A stretch of DNA of 64,000 nt from assembly GCF_003234655.2 (NCBI RefSeq), contig NZ_CP126271.1, positions 1,054,001-1,118,000 of the forward strand, read 5' to 3'. Shown piece by piece: positions 45,955-53,921 of the stretch. Position 1 is the first letter of the stretch, and the number at the start of each line of letters is the position of its first letter. The notes beneath the pieces were generated by a model. The model worked only from the letters and a program-made list of their open reading frames with translations. It did not search any database and was not told the origin of the DNA. The translations under genes and the position numbers were made by a program. The stretch is from Curtobacterium sp. MCLR17_007 (GTDB lineage: Bacteria; Actinomycetota; Actinomycetes; Actinomycetales; Microbacteriaceae).

Positions 45955-47412
45955 ATGACCGACACCGACCGACTCGACCAGGCGATCACCGTGCCGCTGG
46001 ACGACGCCGTACCCCCGGGAGCCACCACCCCCATGCCGGCGCAACCGACCCAGGAGCAGCCACCGCAGCTGCCGACCGATCCGCCGAACCCGACGGCTGG
46101 TGGGTTCTACCGTCAGGCCTGGCGCCGGTTCCCGCGCGACTTCGGGTACATGGCGCTCACCGCGGTGCTGCTCTGCACGCTCTACTTCGCGTTCCCAGCA
46201 GCGGTCTTCGGCGGTGGGTTCCACGACCTCTTCAACCCGATCGTGCTGCTGATGTTCTTCGTGGCGCTGTTCGTCGCGCGCTGGCTCGGGCAGTTCGAAC
46301 GGCTGCGCATCTCGTGGGCAGACGACCGCCCGATCCGACCGGTCGACTGGACCCCGCGCTGGCAGCAGAACTGGTGGGCCCGGACCGGTTCCGCCGTCGC
46401 CAACCCGCACTACTGGCTCTACCTGCTGCACGCAGCGGTCGTCTACCCCCTCGCGGCCCTGGTCACCGTCGGCGCCGGCGCACTCCTGGTGGTCGGCTTC
46501 TTCGGCCCGATCGTCGCCGGGGTCACGGCACTGCGGTGGGGATGGCAGATCAACCAGTGGCTCATGGAGAACAGCCTCGACCAGGGCTGGGCCTGGGTGC
46601 TCGGTGCCGTGGCGTGCGCGGTGAGCATGGCCGCCTCGGTCGTCCTGCTGCCGCTCTGGTCGCGCGGGTCGGTGCTCGCGCACTACTGGATCGACTTCGG
46701 GCTGCTCGGCGGGTTCCGCGCGGAACAGCTCGAGCAGCGGGTGGCGGGACTGCAGGCTTCCCGCGCCGGAGCGGCGACAGCGGAGGGGCAGACCCTGCGG
46801 CAGATCGAACGCGACCTGCACGACGGCCCGCAGCAGCGGCTCGTCCGGCTCCGCATGGACCTGGCCGCAGCCGAGCGGGCGTTCGAGAAGGACCCCGAGG
46901 GAGCGAAGCGGCTCATCGGCGAGGCGTCGGAGCACGCCAAGGACGCGCTCGACGAACTCCGGGCGCTGTCGCGGGGCTTCGCGCCGCCGATCCTGCTCGA
47001 CCGGGGGCTCGTCGCCGCGCTCGAGGCCCTCGTCGCCCGGACCCCGATCCCCGTCGGCCTCGACGTCCGGCTGCCCGAGGGGCTGACCCTCGGCACCGAG
47101 ATCCAGCGCAACGTCTACTTCACGGTCTCCGAGCTCCTGACGAACACGACCAAGCACGCGGGGGCCTCGACCGCTGGCGTCTACCTCGGGCTCGTCGTCG
47201 ACGCGTCCGCGGTGTGGCACCTGACGGTGAGCGTCACGGACGACGGCGTGGGCGGGGCGAGCGTGCAGGAGGGGCACGGGATCGAGGGCCTCATGGGTCG
47301 GATGCGCTCCCTCGACGGCGAGTTGACGGTGTCGAGCCCCCAGGGTGGCCCCACCGAGGCGACGGCACGGATCCCGCTCGGCGCGCTCAACGGGGTGCCC
47401 ACGGTGCGGTGA
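45955..47412 (+). CDS. Membrane sensor histidine kinase (HisKA_3 / NarX-DesK type)
   Basis: 485 residues. A Pro/Gln-rich N-terminus (about 45 residues) is followed by a four-to-five-helix membrane sensor domain (about 60-250), then the dimerisation helix RQIERDLHDGPQQRLVRLRMDLAAAE carrying the phosphoacceptor His, and an HATPase_c domain with YFTVSELLTNTTKHA (N box), VTDDGVGGA (G1) and GHGIEGLMGRMRSLDGEL (G2). The ligand is probably a membrane stress signal. The response regulator follows 22 bases downstream. Confidence 0.92.
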   Translation: MTDTDRLDQAITVPLDDAVPPGATTPMPAQPTQEQPPQLPTDPPNPTAGGFYRQAWRRFPRDFGYMALTAVLLCTLYFAFPAAVFGGGFHDLFNPIVLLMFFVALFVARWLGQFERLRISWADDRPIRPVDWTPRWQQNWWARTGSAVANPHYWLYLLHAAVVYPLAALVTVGAGALLVVGFFGPIVAGVTALRWGWQINQWLMENSLDQGWAWVLGAVACAVSMAASVVLLPLWSRGSVLAHYWIDFGLLGGFRAEQLEQRVAGLQASRAGAATAEGQTLRQIERDLHDGPQQRLVRLRMDLAAAERAFEKDPEGAKRLIGEASEHAKDALDELRALSRGFAPPILLDRGLVAALEALVARTPIPVGLDVRLPEGLTLGTEIQRNVYFTVSELLTNTTKHAGASTAGVYLGLVVDASAVWHLTVSVTDDGVGGASVQEGHGIEGLMGRMRSLDGELTVSSPQGGPTEATARIPLGALNGVPTVR

Positions 47413-47422
47413 CCGCCGGCAC

Positions 47423-47428
47423 TAGTCT
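47423..47428 (+). promoter_or_regulatory. Leaderless-type -10 box (TAGTCT) of the response regulator
   Basis: TAGTCT ends 6 bases before the ATG, giving the regulator its own promoter inside the two-component unit. Confidence 0.55.
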
Positions 47429-47434
47429 GGGAGC

Positions 47435-48097
47435 ATGACCGACGGCCCGGATGCAGCACGCATCCGGGCCGTCGTCGTCGACGACGCGGTGCTGCTGCGC
47501 GAGGGGCTCGCGCGGGTGCTCGACGAGGCCGGCATCGACGTCATCGCGCAGTACGCCGACGCCGCGTCCTTCCTGGCGGCCCTGCCGGAGCAGACCCCGG
47601 ACGTCGTCGTCATGGACGTCCGGATGCCGCCGACCTTCACCGACGAGGGCGTCCGCGCCGCCGTCGAGACCCGACGGACCTCCCCGTCCACCGGCGTGCT
47701 CCTGCTCTCGCAGTACGTCGAGGCGACCTACGCCGAGGAGCTGCTGGCATCCGGCTCGTCGGGGGTCGGTTACCTGCTCAAGGACCGCGTCACCCGACTC
47801 GAGGAGATCGACGACGCCGTGCGCCGGGTCGCCTCCGGCGGCACCGTGCTCGACCCCGAGGTCGTCACGCAGCTGATGCAACGACGCCGTGACCCGCTCG
47901 AGGCGCTGACGCCGCGTGAGCGCGAGGTGCTCGGGCTGATGGCCGAGGGACGGACCAACGCCGCGATCGCCCGGGCGCTCGTCATCGGCACCGGCGCCGT
48001 CGAGAAGCACGTGTCGAGCATCTTCGCGAAGCTCGCGCTGGAGGACACGGGCGAGGACCACCGCCGCGTCCTCGCCGTCCTCGCCTACCTCGGATGA
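47435..48097 (+). CDS. NarL/LuxR-family response regulator
   Basis: 220 residues. The receiver domain (RAVVVDDAVLLREGLARVL, with the phosphoacceptor Asp in VVVMDVRMPPTFTDEG and Lys in GYLLKDRV) is followed by a LuxR-type HTH: LTPREREVLGLMAEGRTNAAIARALVIGTGAVEKHVSSIFAKL. It is the cognate partner of the preceding kinase. The ATG is 22 bases after the kinase stop and also has its own TAGTCT box. The stop overlaps the exporter start (ATGA), so the three genes form one unit. Confidence 0.95.
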   Translation: MTDGPDAARIRAVVVDDAVLLREGLARVLDEAGIDVIAQYADAASFLAALPEQTPDVVVMDVRMPPTFTDEGVRAAVETRRTSPSTGVLLLSQYVEATYAEELLASGSSGVGYLLKDRVTRLEEIDDAVRRVASGGTVLDPEVVTQLMQRRRDPLEALTPREREVLGLMAEGRTNAAIARALVIGTGAVEKHVSSIFAKLALEDTGEDHRRVLAVLAYLG

Positions 48098-48972
48098 CCC
48101 GGTCCCCGGCCGACCCCGCCCGCTCGACCCGGATCCCCGCGCCGCTGCTCGCGCTCGCCGCGATCGTCTCGGTCCAACTCGGTGCCGCGATCGCGAAGAC
48201 CCGCTTCGAGGAGGTCGGCTCCGTGGGTGCGGCCACGCTGCGCCTGGTGATCGGTGCGGCGGTGCTGCTCGCCGTCGTCCGCCCGCGGGTGCGGCACTGG
48301 CAGCGGCCGCAGTGGCTCGGGGCGGTCGGCCTCGGGCTGGCGCTCGGCGGCATGAACGTCTTCATCTACCTGGCGTTCGCCACGATCCCCATCGGGGTCG
48401 CCGTGACGATCGAGTTCCTCGGCCCGCTCGCCCTGTCGCTCGTGCACACCCGACGCTGGCGGGACGCCCTCTGGGCGGCGCTGGCGCTGCTCGGCGTCGT
48501 GCTGCTCGGGGTCGGACCCTCCGCCGTCACGGAACTCGGCGGAGTGGCCGCCGCGGTGGCGGCGGCAGGGTGCTGGGCCGGCTACATCGTGATGAACCGG
48601 CACGTCGGCTCGATCATCCCGGGCGTCGACGGGCTCGCCGTCTCGATGCTCGTCGCGATGGCCGTCTCGCTGCCGTTCGGCCTGCGGACCGCCGTCGACG
48701 GCATCGTCGCCGACCCGACCCTGCTCGTCGTGTTCGGTGCGGTCGCGGTGTTGTCGAGCGTGCTGCCGTACGCGCTCGAGATGCTCGCCCTGCGGCGGAT
48801 GCCCACCCGGGTGTTCGGCGTGCTGCAGAGTCTGGGCCCGGCGATCGCGGCCCTCGCCGGGCTGGTGGTCCTCGGCGAGGCGCTCTCGCCCGTCGAGGTG
48901 GTCGCGCTCGCCTGCGTGACGGCGGCGAGCGTCGGGGTGACGGTCTACTCGGCGCGGAGGAAGTCCGCGTAG
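48094..48972 (+). CDS. EamA/RhtA-family exporter
   Basis: 292 residues, ten hydrophobic helices in two EamA halves. The loop VHTRRWRDALWAALALLGVVLLG and the second-half VLPYALEMLALRRMPTRVFGVLQSLGPAIAALAGLVVLGE match the RhtA threonine/homoserine exporter branch. Coupled by ATGA to the response regulator, so it is a likely target or partner of the two-component system. Its last 28 bases overlap, on the opposite strand, a 50-residue gene. Confidence 0.88.
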   Translation: MTRSPADPARSTRIPAPLLALAAIVSVQLGAAIAKTRFEEVGSVGAATLRLVIGAAVLLAVVRPRVRHWQRPQWLGAVGLGLALGGMNVFIYLAFATIPIGVAVTIEFLGPLALSLVHTRRWRDALWAALALLGVVLLGVGPSAVTELGGVAAAVAAAGCWAGYIVMNRHVGSIIPGVDGLAVSMLVAMAVSLPFGLRTAVDGIVADPTLLVVFGAVAVLSSVLPYALEMLALRRMPTRVFGVLQSLGPAIAALAGLVVLGEALSPVEVVALACVTAASVGVTVYSARRKSA

Positions 48973-49097
48973 GTGGGTTCGTGCTGCTCGCCCGACAGCA
49001 GGGCGGGGTCGTTGATCCTGCGTTCGACGTAGGCAGCGATGACGTCGGGCGGGGTGAGCACGTGTGCCACCCAGGACGGCACGTCGAGGTTCTTCAC
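48945..49097 (-). CDS. Small protein (50 residues) downstream of the SOS-box gene
   Basis: A short open frame not usually called by gene finders. GTG start preceded by GGAAGGGA at good spacing, and 51 codons with almost all third positions G or C. Sequence: a helical first part (NLDVPSWVAHVLTPPDVIAAYVERRI) and a tail ending TYADFLRAE. No known domain. Its position behind the SOS-box gene, same strand and 109 bases apart, suggests common induction. The tail overlaps the end of the opposite exporter gene. Confidence 0.6.
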   Translation of the reverse strand: MKNLDVPSWVAHVLTPPDVIAAYVERRINDPALLSGEQHEPTYADFLRAE

Positions 49098-49206
49098 GGG
49101 TGCTCCCTTCCGGTCATGGGGCGACGGTCACCGGACTGATGTCTTGATCGTCGTGATTCTTGCTGTACCGGGGCGGATCGAACGATCCTCCGCGCCAGCG
49201 CACCTG

Positions 49207-49530
49207 TCAATCGCGTGCGCCATGTGGAGTCCGATGCGCGCGCTCTGTCCGGAGAACGCGGTGTTTGACGGCCGAACGCCAGACCCAGGCCTCGGACTGC
49301 TGCCCGAACTGTGCCCACTCGACCAGCACCGCGTCGCGCGTCCAGCTCTTCGCGAAGGCCTTCACCCGGACGTGGAACGTCGGGAACTGGATCCACGCCC
49401 AGACCGGCAGCGGCGTGACGGCGTGGCAGACGTCCGGGCCGCGGGCGTCGTCGGACAGTGAGTAGGCGTGCGGCCGCTCGACCTCCGGGTGTTCCGGAGG
49501 CTGCCACCGGTTATCGCGACGCCGTCCCAC
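49207..49530 (-). CDS. Small SOS-box-controlled protein of unknown function
   Basis: 107 residues from the GTG at 49530; an in-frame TTG at 49566 would add 12 residues but lies upstream of the LexA box, so it is unlikely. Basic, Trp-rich: VWAWIQFPTFHVRVKAFAKSWTRDAVLVEWAQFGQQSEAWVWRSAVKHR. The codon pattern is strongly coding. Related hypothetical proteins occur in Microbacteriaceae and I do not know their function. A perfect LexA-type palindrome ends 6 bases before the start, so expression should rise after DNA damage. Confidence 0.7.
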   Translation of the reverse strand: MGRRRDNRWQPPEHPEVERPHAYSLSDDARGPDVCHAVTPLPVWAWIQFPTFHVRVKAFAKSWTRDAVLVEWAQFGQQSEAWVWRSAVKHRVLRTERAHRTPHGARD

Positions 49531-49536
49531 GACGGT

Positions 49537-49556
49537 ATTCGAACGTGTGTTCGAAT
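49537..49556. promoter_or_regulatory. LexA (SOS) box
   Basis: ATTCGAACGTGTGTTCGAAT has perfect 8-base arms (ATTCGAAC and GTTCGAAT) around a GTGT centre. It matches the actinobacterial LexA consensus TCGAAC-N4-GTTCGA exactly. It overlaps the region where the -10 box of the minus-strand gene must lie. Confidence 0.85.
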
Positions 49557-49636
49557 GCCGCGTCAAGTCGGGCCGGGCAGCGCGGCGGGACCCGGCGGTC
49601 AGCTGCGCGTGTCGCGGCTGACGTCGAGCGACGGTC

Positions 49637-50668
49637 TCAGCTCGGTGCGCGGCCCGTGCTCTCGCGCACGCTCAGGGTCAGGACGGGCCCGGGCTCGGAC
49701 GGCAGGGCGTGGTCCACATCGATCTGCCGGCGCAGCAGGGTGGCCGCACGCTGGCCGAGCTCGACGGTGTCGCGGGTGAGCGAGGTGATCGCCGGACGGA
49801 CCAGGCGGACCATCGCCGAGTCGTCGAACGACACGATCGAGACGTCGGCCGGCACCGCGACGCCCATCTCGCTCGCGACGCCCAGGCCGGCCACCGCGAG
49901 CACGTCGTTGTCGAACACGATCGCGGTCGGTCGGCTGCGTCGGGACAGCAGCTCGCGGGTCGCGGCTGCGCCGGTGTCGGCCGCGTAGTCCGTCGGGATG
50001 GAGACCGTGTCGTCGAGGTCGTGCGCGGCGGCGAACTCGCGGAGACGGTCGATGCGCATCGCGGTGTGTTCGTACTCCGGGCGACCGGCGACGTGGGCGA
50101 TGCGCCGGTGGCCGAGGGCGTGCAGGTAGCGCAGGACCTTCTCGGTGGCGTCGGAGTCGTCGATCCACACCGTGGGGGCGGCTCCGGCGGGGGCCGGGTG
50201 TGACCCGACGACCACGGTCGGCATCCCGAGCTCGTCGAGCAGGCGGAGCCGGGCGTCGTCGTGTCGCGGGTCGATGACGATCACCCCGTCGACGCGGTGG
50301 CCGTTCCACCAGTCGCGGTAGGTCTGGAGTTCCTCGTCGGCGTCCCGCGCGACCAGCAGGTTCATACCGACGTGGGAGCCGGCCAGGCCGAGCTGGATGC
50401 CGGAGATCAGGTCGCCGAAGAACGACTCGGTGCCGAGCGTGCGGGCGGGACGGTTGAGCACGAAGCCGATCGAGCCGGCCTTCGCACCGCCCAGGGCGCG
50501 CGCCGCGGTGTGGGGCTGCCAGTCGAGTTCACGGGCGACGGCACGCACCCGGGCACGGGTCGCGTCGGACACACCGGGGCGGTCGTTGAGGGCGAACGAG
50601 ACGGCGCTGATCGACACGCCGGCCTTCGCGGCGATGTCGGCGATCGTCGTCCGACGCTGGATGGCCAT
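49637..50668 (-). CDS. LacI-family regulator of the mannosidase/importer operon
   Basis: 343 residues. The LacI HTH is TTIADIAAKAGVSISAVSFALNDRPGVSDATRARVRAVARELDWQPHTAARAL, including the hinge helix, followed by a periplasmic-binding-type effector domain (GVIVIDPRHDD, TVWIDDSDATEKVLRYLHALGHRRIAHVAG, PTAIVFDNDVLAVAGLGVA, VSIVSFDDSAMV). Divergent from the sugar ABC operon, with an operator covering both promoters. TATAGT ends 6 bases before the ATG. Inducer probably mannose, mannobiose or an N-glycan fragment (inferred). Confidence 0.92.
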   Translation of the reverse strand: MAIQRRTTIADIAAKAGVSISAVSFALNDRPGVSDATRARVRAVARELDWQPHTAARALGGAKAGSIGFVLNRPARTLGTESFFGDLISGIQLGLAGSHVGMNLLVARDADEELQTYRDWWNGHRVDGVIVIDPRHDDARLRLLDELGMPTVVVGSHPAPAGAAPTVWIDDSDATEKVLRYLHALGHRRIAHVAGRPEYEHTAMRIDRLREFAAAHDLDDTVSIPTDYAADTGAAATRELLSRRSRPTAIVFDNDVLAVAGLGVASEMGVAVPADVSIVSFDDSAMVRLVRPAITSLTRDTVELGQRAATLLRRQIDVDHALPSEPGPVLTLSVRESTGRAPS

Positions 50669-50671
50669 GGC

Positions 50672-50700
50672 TTGACTATAACGCTTTAGTCGCTCATAGT
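50672..50700 (+). promoter_or_regulatory. Promoter of the sugar operon
   Basis: TTGACT (50672-50677) and CATAGT (50695-50700) are 17 bases apart. The leader is about 85 bases, ending in GAGGGAG before the ATG at 50792. Confidence 0.65.
50674..50691. promoter_or_regulatory. Probable LacI operator
   Basis: GACTATAACGCTTTAGTC is an 18-base palindrome with 14 matching positions and the central CG that LacI proteins need. It covers the lacI -10 box (TATAGT on the minus strand, 50675-50680) and part of the divergent sugar-operon promoter, so one protein can repress both. Confidence 0.75.
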
Positions 50701-50791
50701 CGGGCTCATCCGACCGGCAGCGCGATCAGCACTCAACCGGTTCAGCACGACATCAGCAGCACCATCCGCACGCACGAGGGAGTCCGACGCG

Positions 50792-52087
50792 ATGAGATCC
50801 ACCACACGAACCACCACCACCCGGGCCGTCGGCCTGCTCGCCGGTGTCGCCGCAGCGGCCCTGGCACTGACCGGCTGCTCGGCCGGCGGCAGCGGCGCGA
50901 GCGGCAACGGCGGCGGCGACGTCTCCGGCACGATCACGCTGCAGACGTGGGCACTCACGCCCACGTACACGGACTACCTCAACGGCGTCGTGAAGGCCTT
51001 CGAGAAGCAGCACCCGGACGCAAAGGTCAAGCTCGTCGACCAGCCCGGCGACGGCTACGCCGACAAGGTGCTCAGCCAGGCGTCGAGCAACTCGCTGCCC
51101 GACGTGATCAACCTGCCGCCGGACATCGCGCTGCCGCTCGCCAAGCGCGGGTTCCTGCAGGACGTCTCCAAGGACGACAGCAAGCTCTCGAGCACCTACG
51201 TCAAGGGCGCGCTCGCCGCGTACAACTACAAGGGCGTCGACGGCACCTTCGGGTACCCCTGGTACCTCAACACGGACATCGACTACTGGAACAAGACGAT
51301 GTTCCAGCAGTGCGGCCTCGACCCGGCCAGCCCGCCCAAGACCACCGACCAGCTGTTCTCGCAGGCCGCGACCATGCACGCGAAGTGCCCGGACGACTAC
51401 CTGATGAGCCGCAAGCCCGGCCTGAGCGACTTCTCGCTTGCCGGCGTCAAGATCATCAACGACAAGGGCACGAAGTTCACCTTCGCGGACTCGTCGAAGG
51501 CCGCCGACCTGATCAGCAAGTACGCGAAGGCGTACAAGGAGGGCCTCATGCCCTCGTCGGTCCTGAACACCGACTACCTCGGCAACTCGACCCTGTTCAC
51601 CCAGGGCAAGGTCGCCTGGACCACCGGTGGCGCCACCGCGATCAGCGACTTCGAGAAGAACAACCCGTCGCTCAAGGGCAACATCGTCGTCTCCCCGGCG
51701 CTGGACAACCCGCCGCTGTACGTGCAGGGGCTGTCGGTGTCGAGCAAGTCGAAGCACCTCGCCACGGCCGAGGCCCTGGCCTCGTTCATGACGAACGCGA
51801 AGAACCAGGAGGCCTTCGCGCACCTGGTGAACATCTTCCCGTCGACCACCTCGTCGCAGTCCGACCCGTTCTTCTCGAAGGACGACGGCACCGTCGAGGG
51901 CAAGGCCCGCGTGCTCGCGAACGACGCCCTGAAGACCGCGAAGAACCTCAACCCGGTCGAGGCGAACTCGGCGATGACCGATTTCCTCGACCAGCAGATC
52001 GCCCTCGCGATGAAGGGTGACACCAGCCCCGAGAAGGCCCTGCAGACCGCGCAGACCAAGATGAACACGCTGCTGGCGAACGGCTGA
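50792..52087 (+). CDS. ABC transporter sugar-binding lipoprotein
   Basis: 431 residues. Lipoprotein signal with lipobox LALTGC (Cys29), then a solute-binding fold of the ugpB/malE type: TITLQTWALTPTYTDYLNGVVKAFEKQHPDAKVKLVDQPGDGYADKVLSQ and YPWYLNTDIDYWNKTMFQQCGLDP. Ends in a helix used to pack the two lobes. Anchored outside the membrane, it should feed an oligosaccharide to the two permeases that follow. One-base overlap (TGATG) with the next gene. No ATPase gene is present, so a shared MsiK-type ATPase probably powers it. Confidence 0.92.
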   Translation: MRSTTRTTTTRAVGLLAGVAAAALALTGCSAGGSGASGNGGGDVSGTITLQTWALTPTYTDYLNGVVKAFEKQHPDAKVKLVDQPGDGYADKVLSQASSNSLPDVINLPPDIALPLAKRGFLQDVSKDDSKLSSTYVKGALAAYNYKGVDGTFGYPWYLNTDIDYWNKTMFQQCGLDPASPPKTTDQLFSQAATMHAKCPDDYLMSRKPGLSDFSLAGVKIINDKGTKFTFADSSKAADLISKYAKAYKEGLMPSSVLNTDYLGNSTLFTQGKVAWTTGGATAISDFEKNNPSLKGNIVVSPALDNPPLYVQGLSVSSKSKHLATAEALASFMTNAKNQEAFAHLVNIFPSTTSSQSDPFFSKDDGTVEGKARVLANDALKTAKNLNPVEANSAMTDFLDQQIALAMKGDTSPEKALQTAQTKMNTLLANG

Positions 52088-52965
52088 TGCGCGCCAACCG
52101 CTGGTTCACCCCCTGGCTGCTGGTCCTGCCGGCGCTCGTCTGGCTCGTCGCGTTCAGCCTCTGGCCGTCGATCAACACCGTCCGGCTGTCGTTCACGAAC
52201 GCCAGCCCGCTCGGTGGGGTCAGCCGCTGGGTCGGGCTCGCGAACTTCCAGACCCTGCTGGCCGACCCGCAGGTGTGGGAGGCGCTGCTCAACAGCGTCA
52301 TCTACATGGCGATCTGCCTGCCGCTGCTGACGGTCCTGCCGCTGCTGATGGCGGTGCTCGTCCAGCAGAAGCTGCCCGGCATCGCGTTCTTCCGCACGGC
52401 CTACTACACGCCGGTGATCGCCAGCGCGGTCGTCGTCGGGCTGATCTGGAACTGGATCCTCGACGACCGCGGCGTCATCAACGAGATGGTGCAGTCGCTC
52501 GGGATCGCGCAGGGGAGCATCCCGTTCCTGACGGACCGGTGGCTGCTGCTGTTCAGCGCGATCAGCCTGACGGTCTGGAAGGGCCTGGGCTACTACATGA
52601 TCATCTTCCTGGCGGCCCTCGGGAACGTCGGCAAGGAGCTGCACGAGGCCGCTGCCCTCGACGGCGCCGGGTCGATCCGCCGCTTCTGGAGCGTCACGAT
52701 GCCCGGGGTCCGCGGCACCCTCACCCTGGTCGGGATCCTCGTGTGCGTGAGTGCGCTCCGGGTGTTCAGCGAGCTCTACATCCTGACGAACGGCACGGGC
52801 GGGCCCGGCGGGCAGGACAACTCCCTGGTCATGCTCATCCAGCAGTACGCGCGCGGCTTCACGGGCAACCTCGGGTACGCGTCGGCGCTGAGCCTGCTGC
52901 TCTTCGCGGTGACGCTCATCCCGATGCTCGCCCTGGCGCGCATGAACAGCAAGGCGGACCGATGA
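52087..52965 (+). CDS. ABC transporter permease (MalF/UgpA type)
   Basis: 292 residues, six membrane helices. The cytoplasmic coupling loop reads EAAALDGAGSIRRFWSVTMPGVRGTLTLVGIL (EAAxxDGA motif of sugar permeases). The N-terminal NRWFTPWLLVLPALVWLVAFSLWPSINTVRLSFTN is typical of UgpA/MsmF types. Overlaps both neighbours (TGATG with the binding protein, ATGA with the second permease). Confidence 0.93.
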   Translation: MRANRWFTPWLLVLPALVWLVAFSLWPSINTVRLSFTNASPLGGVSRWVGLANFQTLLADPQVWEALLNSVIYMAICLPLLTVLPLLMAVLVQQKLPGIAFFRTAYYTPVIASAVVVGLIWNWILDDRGVINEMVQSLGIAQGSIPFLTDRWLLLFSAISLTVWKGLGYYMIIFLAALGNVGKELHEAAALDGAGSIRRFWSVTMPGVRGTLTLVGILVCVSALRVFSELYILTNGTGGPGGQDNSLVMLIQQYARGFTGNLGYASALSLLLFAVTLIPMLALARMNSKADR

Positions 52966-53921
52966 CGAACACGACGACCGAGCCGGTCATCGGCGGCAAC
53001 GCCGGCACCGCCGCACCGACGCCGGACGTGACCGGCGCGACGGGCGGAGGGGGAGCCTCCCGTCCGCCCCGTCGGCGCCGCCGCGCCGTCTGGGGCGTCA
53101 TGTCCACCCGCGAGAAGGCCATCAGGTACGTCCTGCTCATCGTGGTGCTGTTCATCACGATCGGGCCGTTCCTCTGGCAGCTCTCGACGTCGCTCAAGGG
53201 CCCCGGCGAGGACATCTACACGGCGAACCCGTCGTTCATCCCGTCGCAGCCCACGTTCGGCAACTACCTGCGCGTCGGCGACGCGATCCCGGTGTTCGGG
53301 TACATCGGCAACTCGCTCATCGTCGCGGCGATCGACGTCATCGGGAACATCGTGTTCGCGACGTTGGCGGGCTTCGCCCTCGCCCGGCTGCAGTGGCGCT
53401 TCCGCAAGGCCGTGCTCGGGCTGTTCCTCGCCACGCTCGTGCTCCCCGGCGAGGCGACGATCATCTCGCAGTTCGTCACGGTCAAGGACCTCGGCCTGGC
53501 CGACAACCTGGTCGGGGTCGCCCTGCCCGGCATGATCGCCGCGCTCAACGTGCTGCTCATGTTCAACGCGTTCCGGCAGATCCCCGACGAGATCGACCAG
53601 GCCGCGGTGATGGACGGCGCGAACGCCTGGCAGCGGCTGCGGTACATCTCGCTGCCGGCGGTCCAGGGCACGATCGCCGTCATCGCGATCTTCGCGTTCA
53701 TCGGCGCGTGGGACGACTTCCTCTGGCCGCTCATCGTGCTGCAGTCCCCGGACAAGCTGACGCTGACGGTCGGGCTCGAGTACCTGCGCGGCACGTTCGG
53801 CACCGACCAGCGCCTGATCGCGGCCGGCACGATGATCGCGTTCATCCCGATCGCCGTGATCTTCGCCGTCCTGCAGCGGTTCTTCTTCAAGGGCGTCGAA
53901 GAGGGCGGTGTGAAGGGCTGA
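52962..53921 (+). CDS. ABC transporter permease (MalG/UgpE type)
   Basis: 319 residues, six membrane helices after a long disordered Gly/Thr/Pro-rich N-terminus with a PPRRRRR stretch. Coupling loop DEIDQAAVMDGANAWQRLRYISLPAVQGTIAVI. It pairs with the preceding permease. ATGA overlap at the start, TGATG at the end with the glycosidase gene. Confidence 0.93.
   Translation: MTNTTTEPVIGGNAGTAAPTPDVTGATGGGGASRPPRRRRRAVWGVMSTREKAIRYVLLIVVLFITIGPFLWQLSTSLKGPGEDIYTANPSFIPSQPTFGNYLRVGDAIPVFGYIGNSLIVAAIDVIGNIVFATLAGFALARLQWRFRKAVLGLFLATLVLPGEATIISQFVTVKDLGLADNLVGVALPGMIAALNVLLMFNAFRQIPDEIDQAAVMDGANAWQRLRYISLPAVQGTIAVIAIFAFIGAWDDFLWPLIVLQSPDKLTLTVGLEYLRGTFGTDQRLIAAGTMIAFIPIAVIFAVLQRFFFKGVEEGGVKG

Noticed and set aside
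49094..49507. Alternative minus-strand frame overlapping the SOS-box gene
   Set aside because: Arg/Pro/Gly-rich shadow; the frame at 49207-49530 has typical codon use and sits correctly behind the LexA box.
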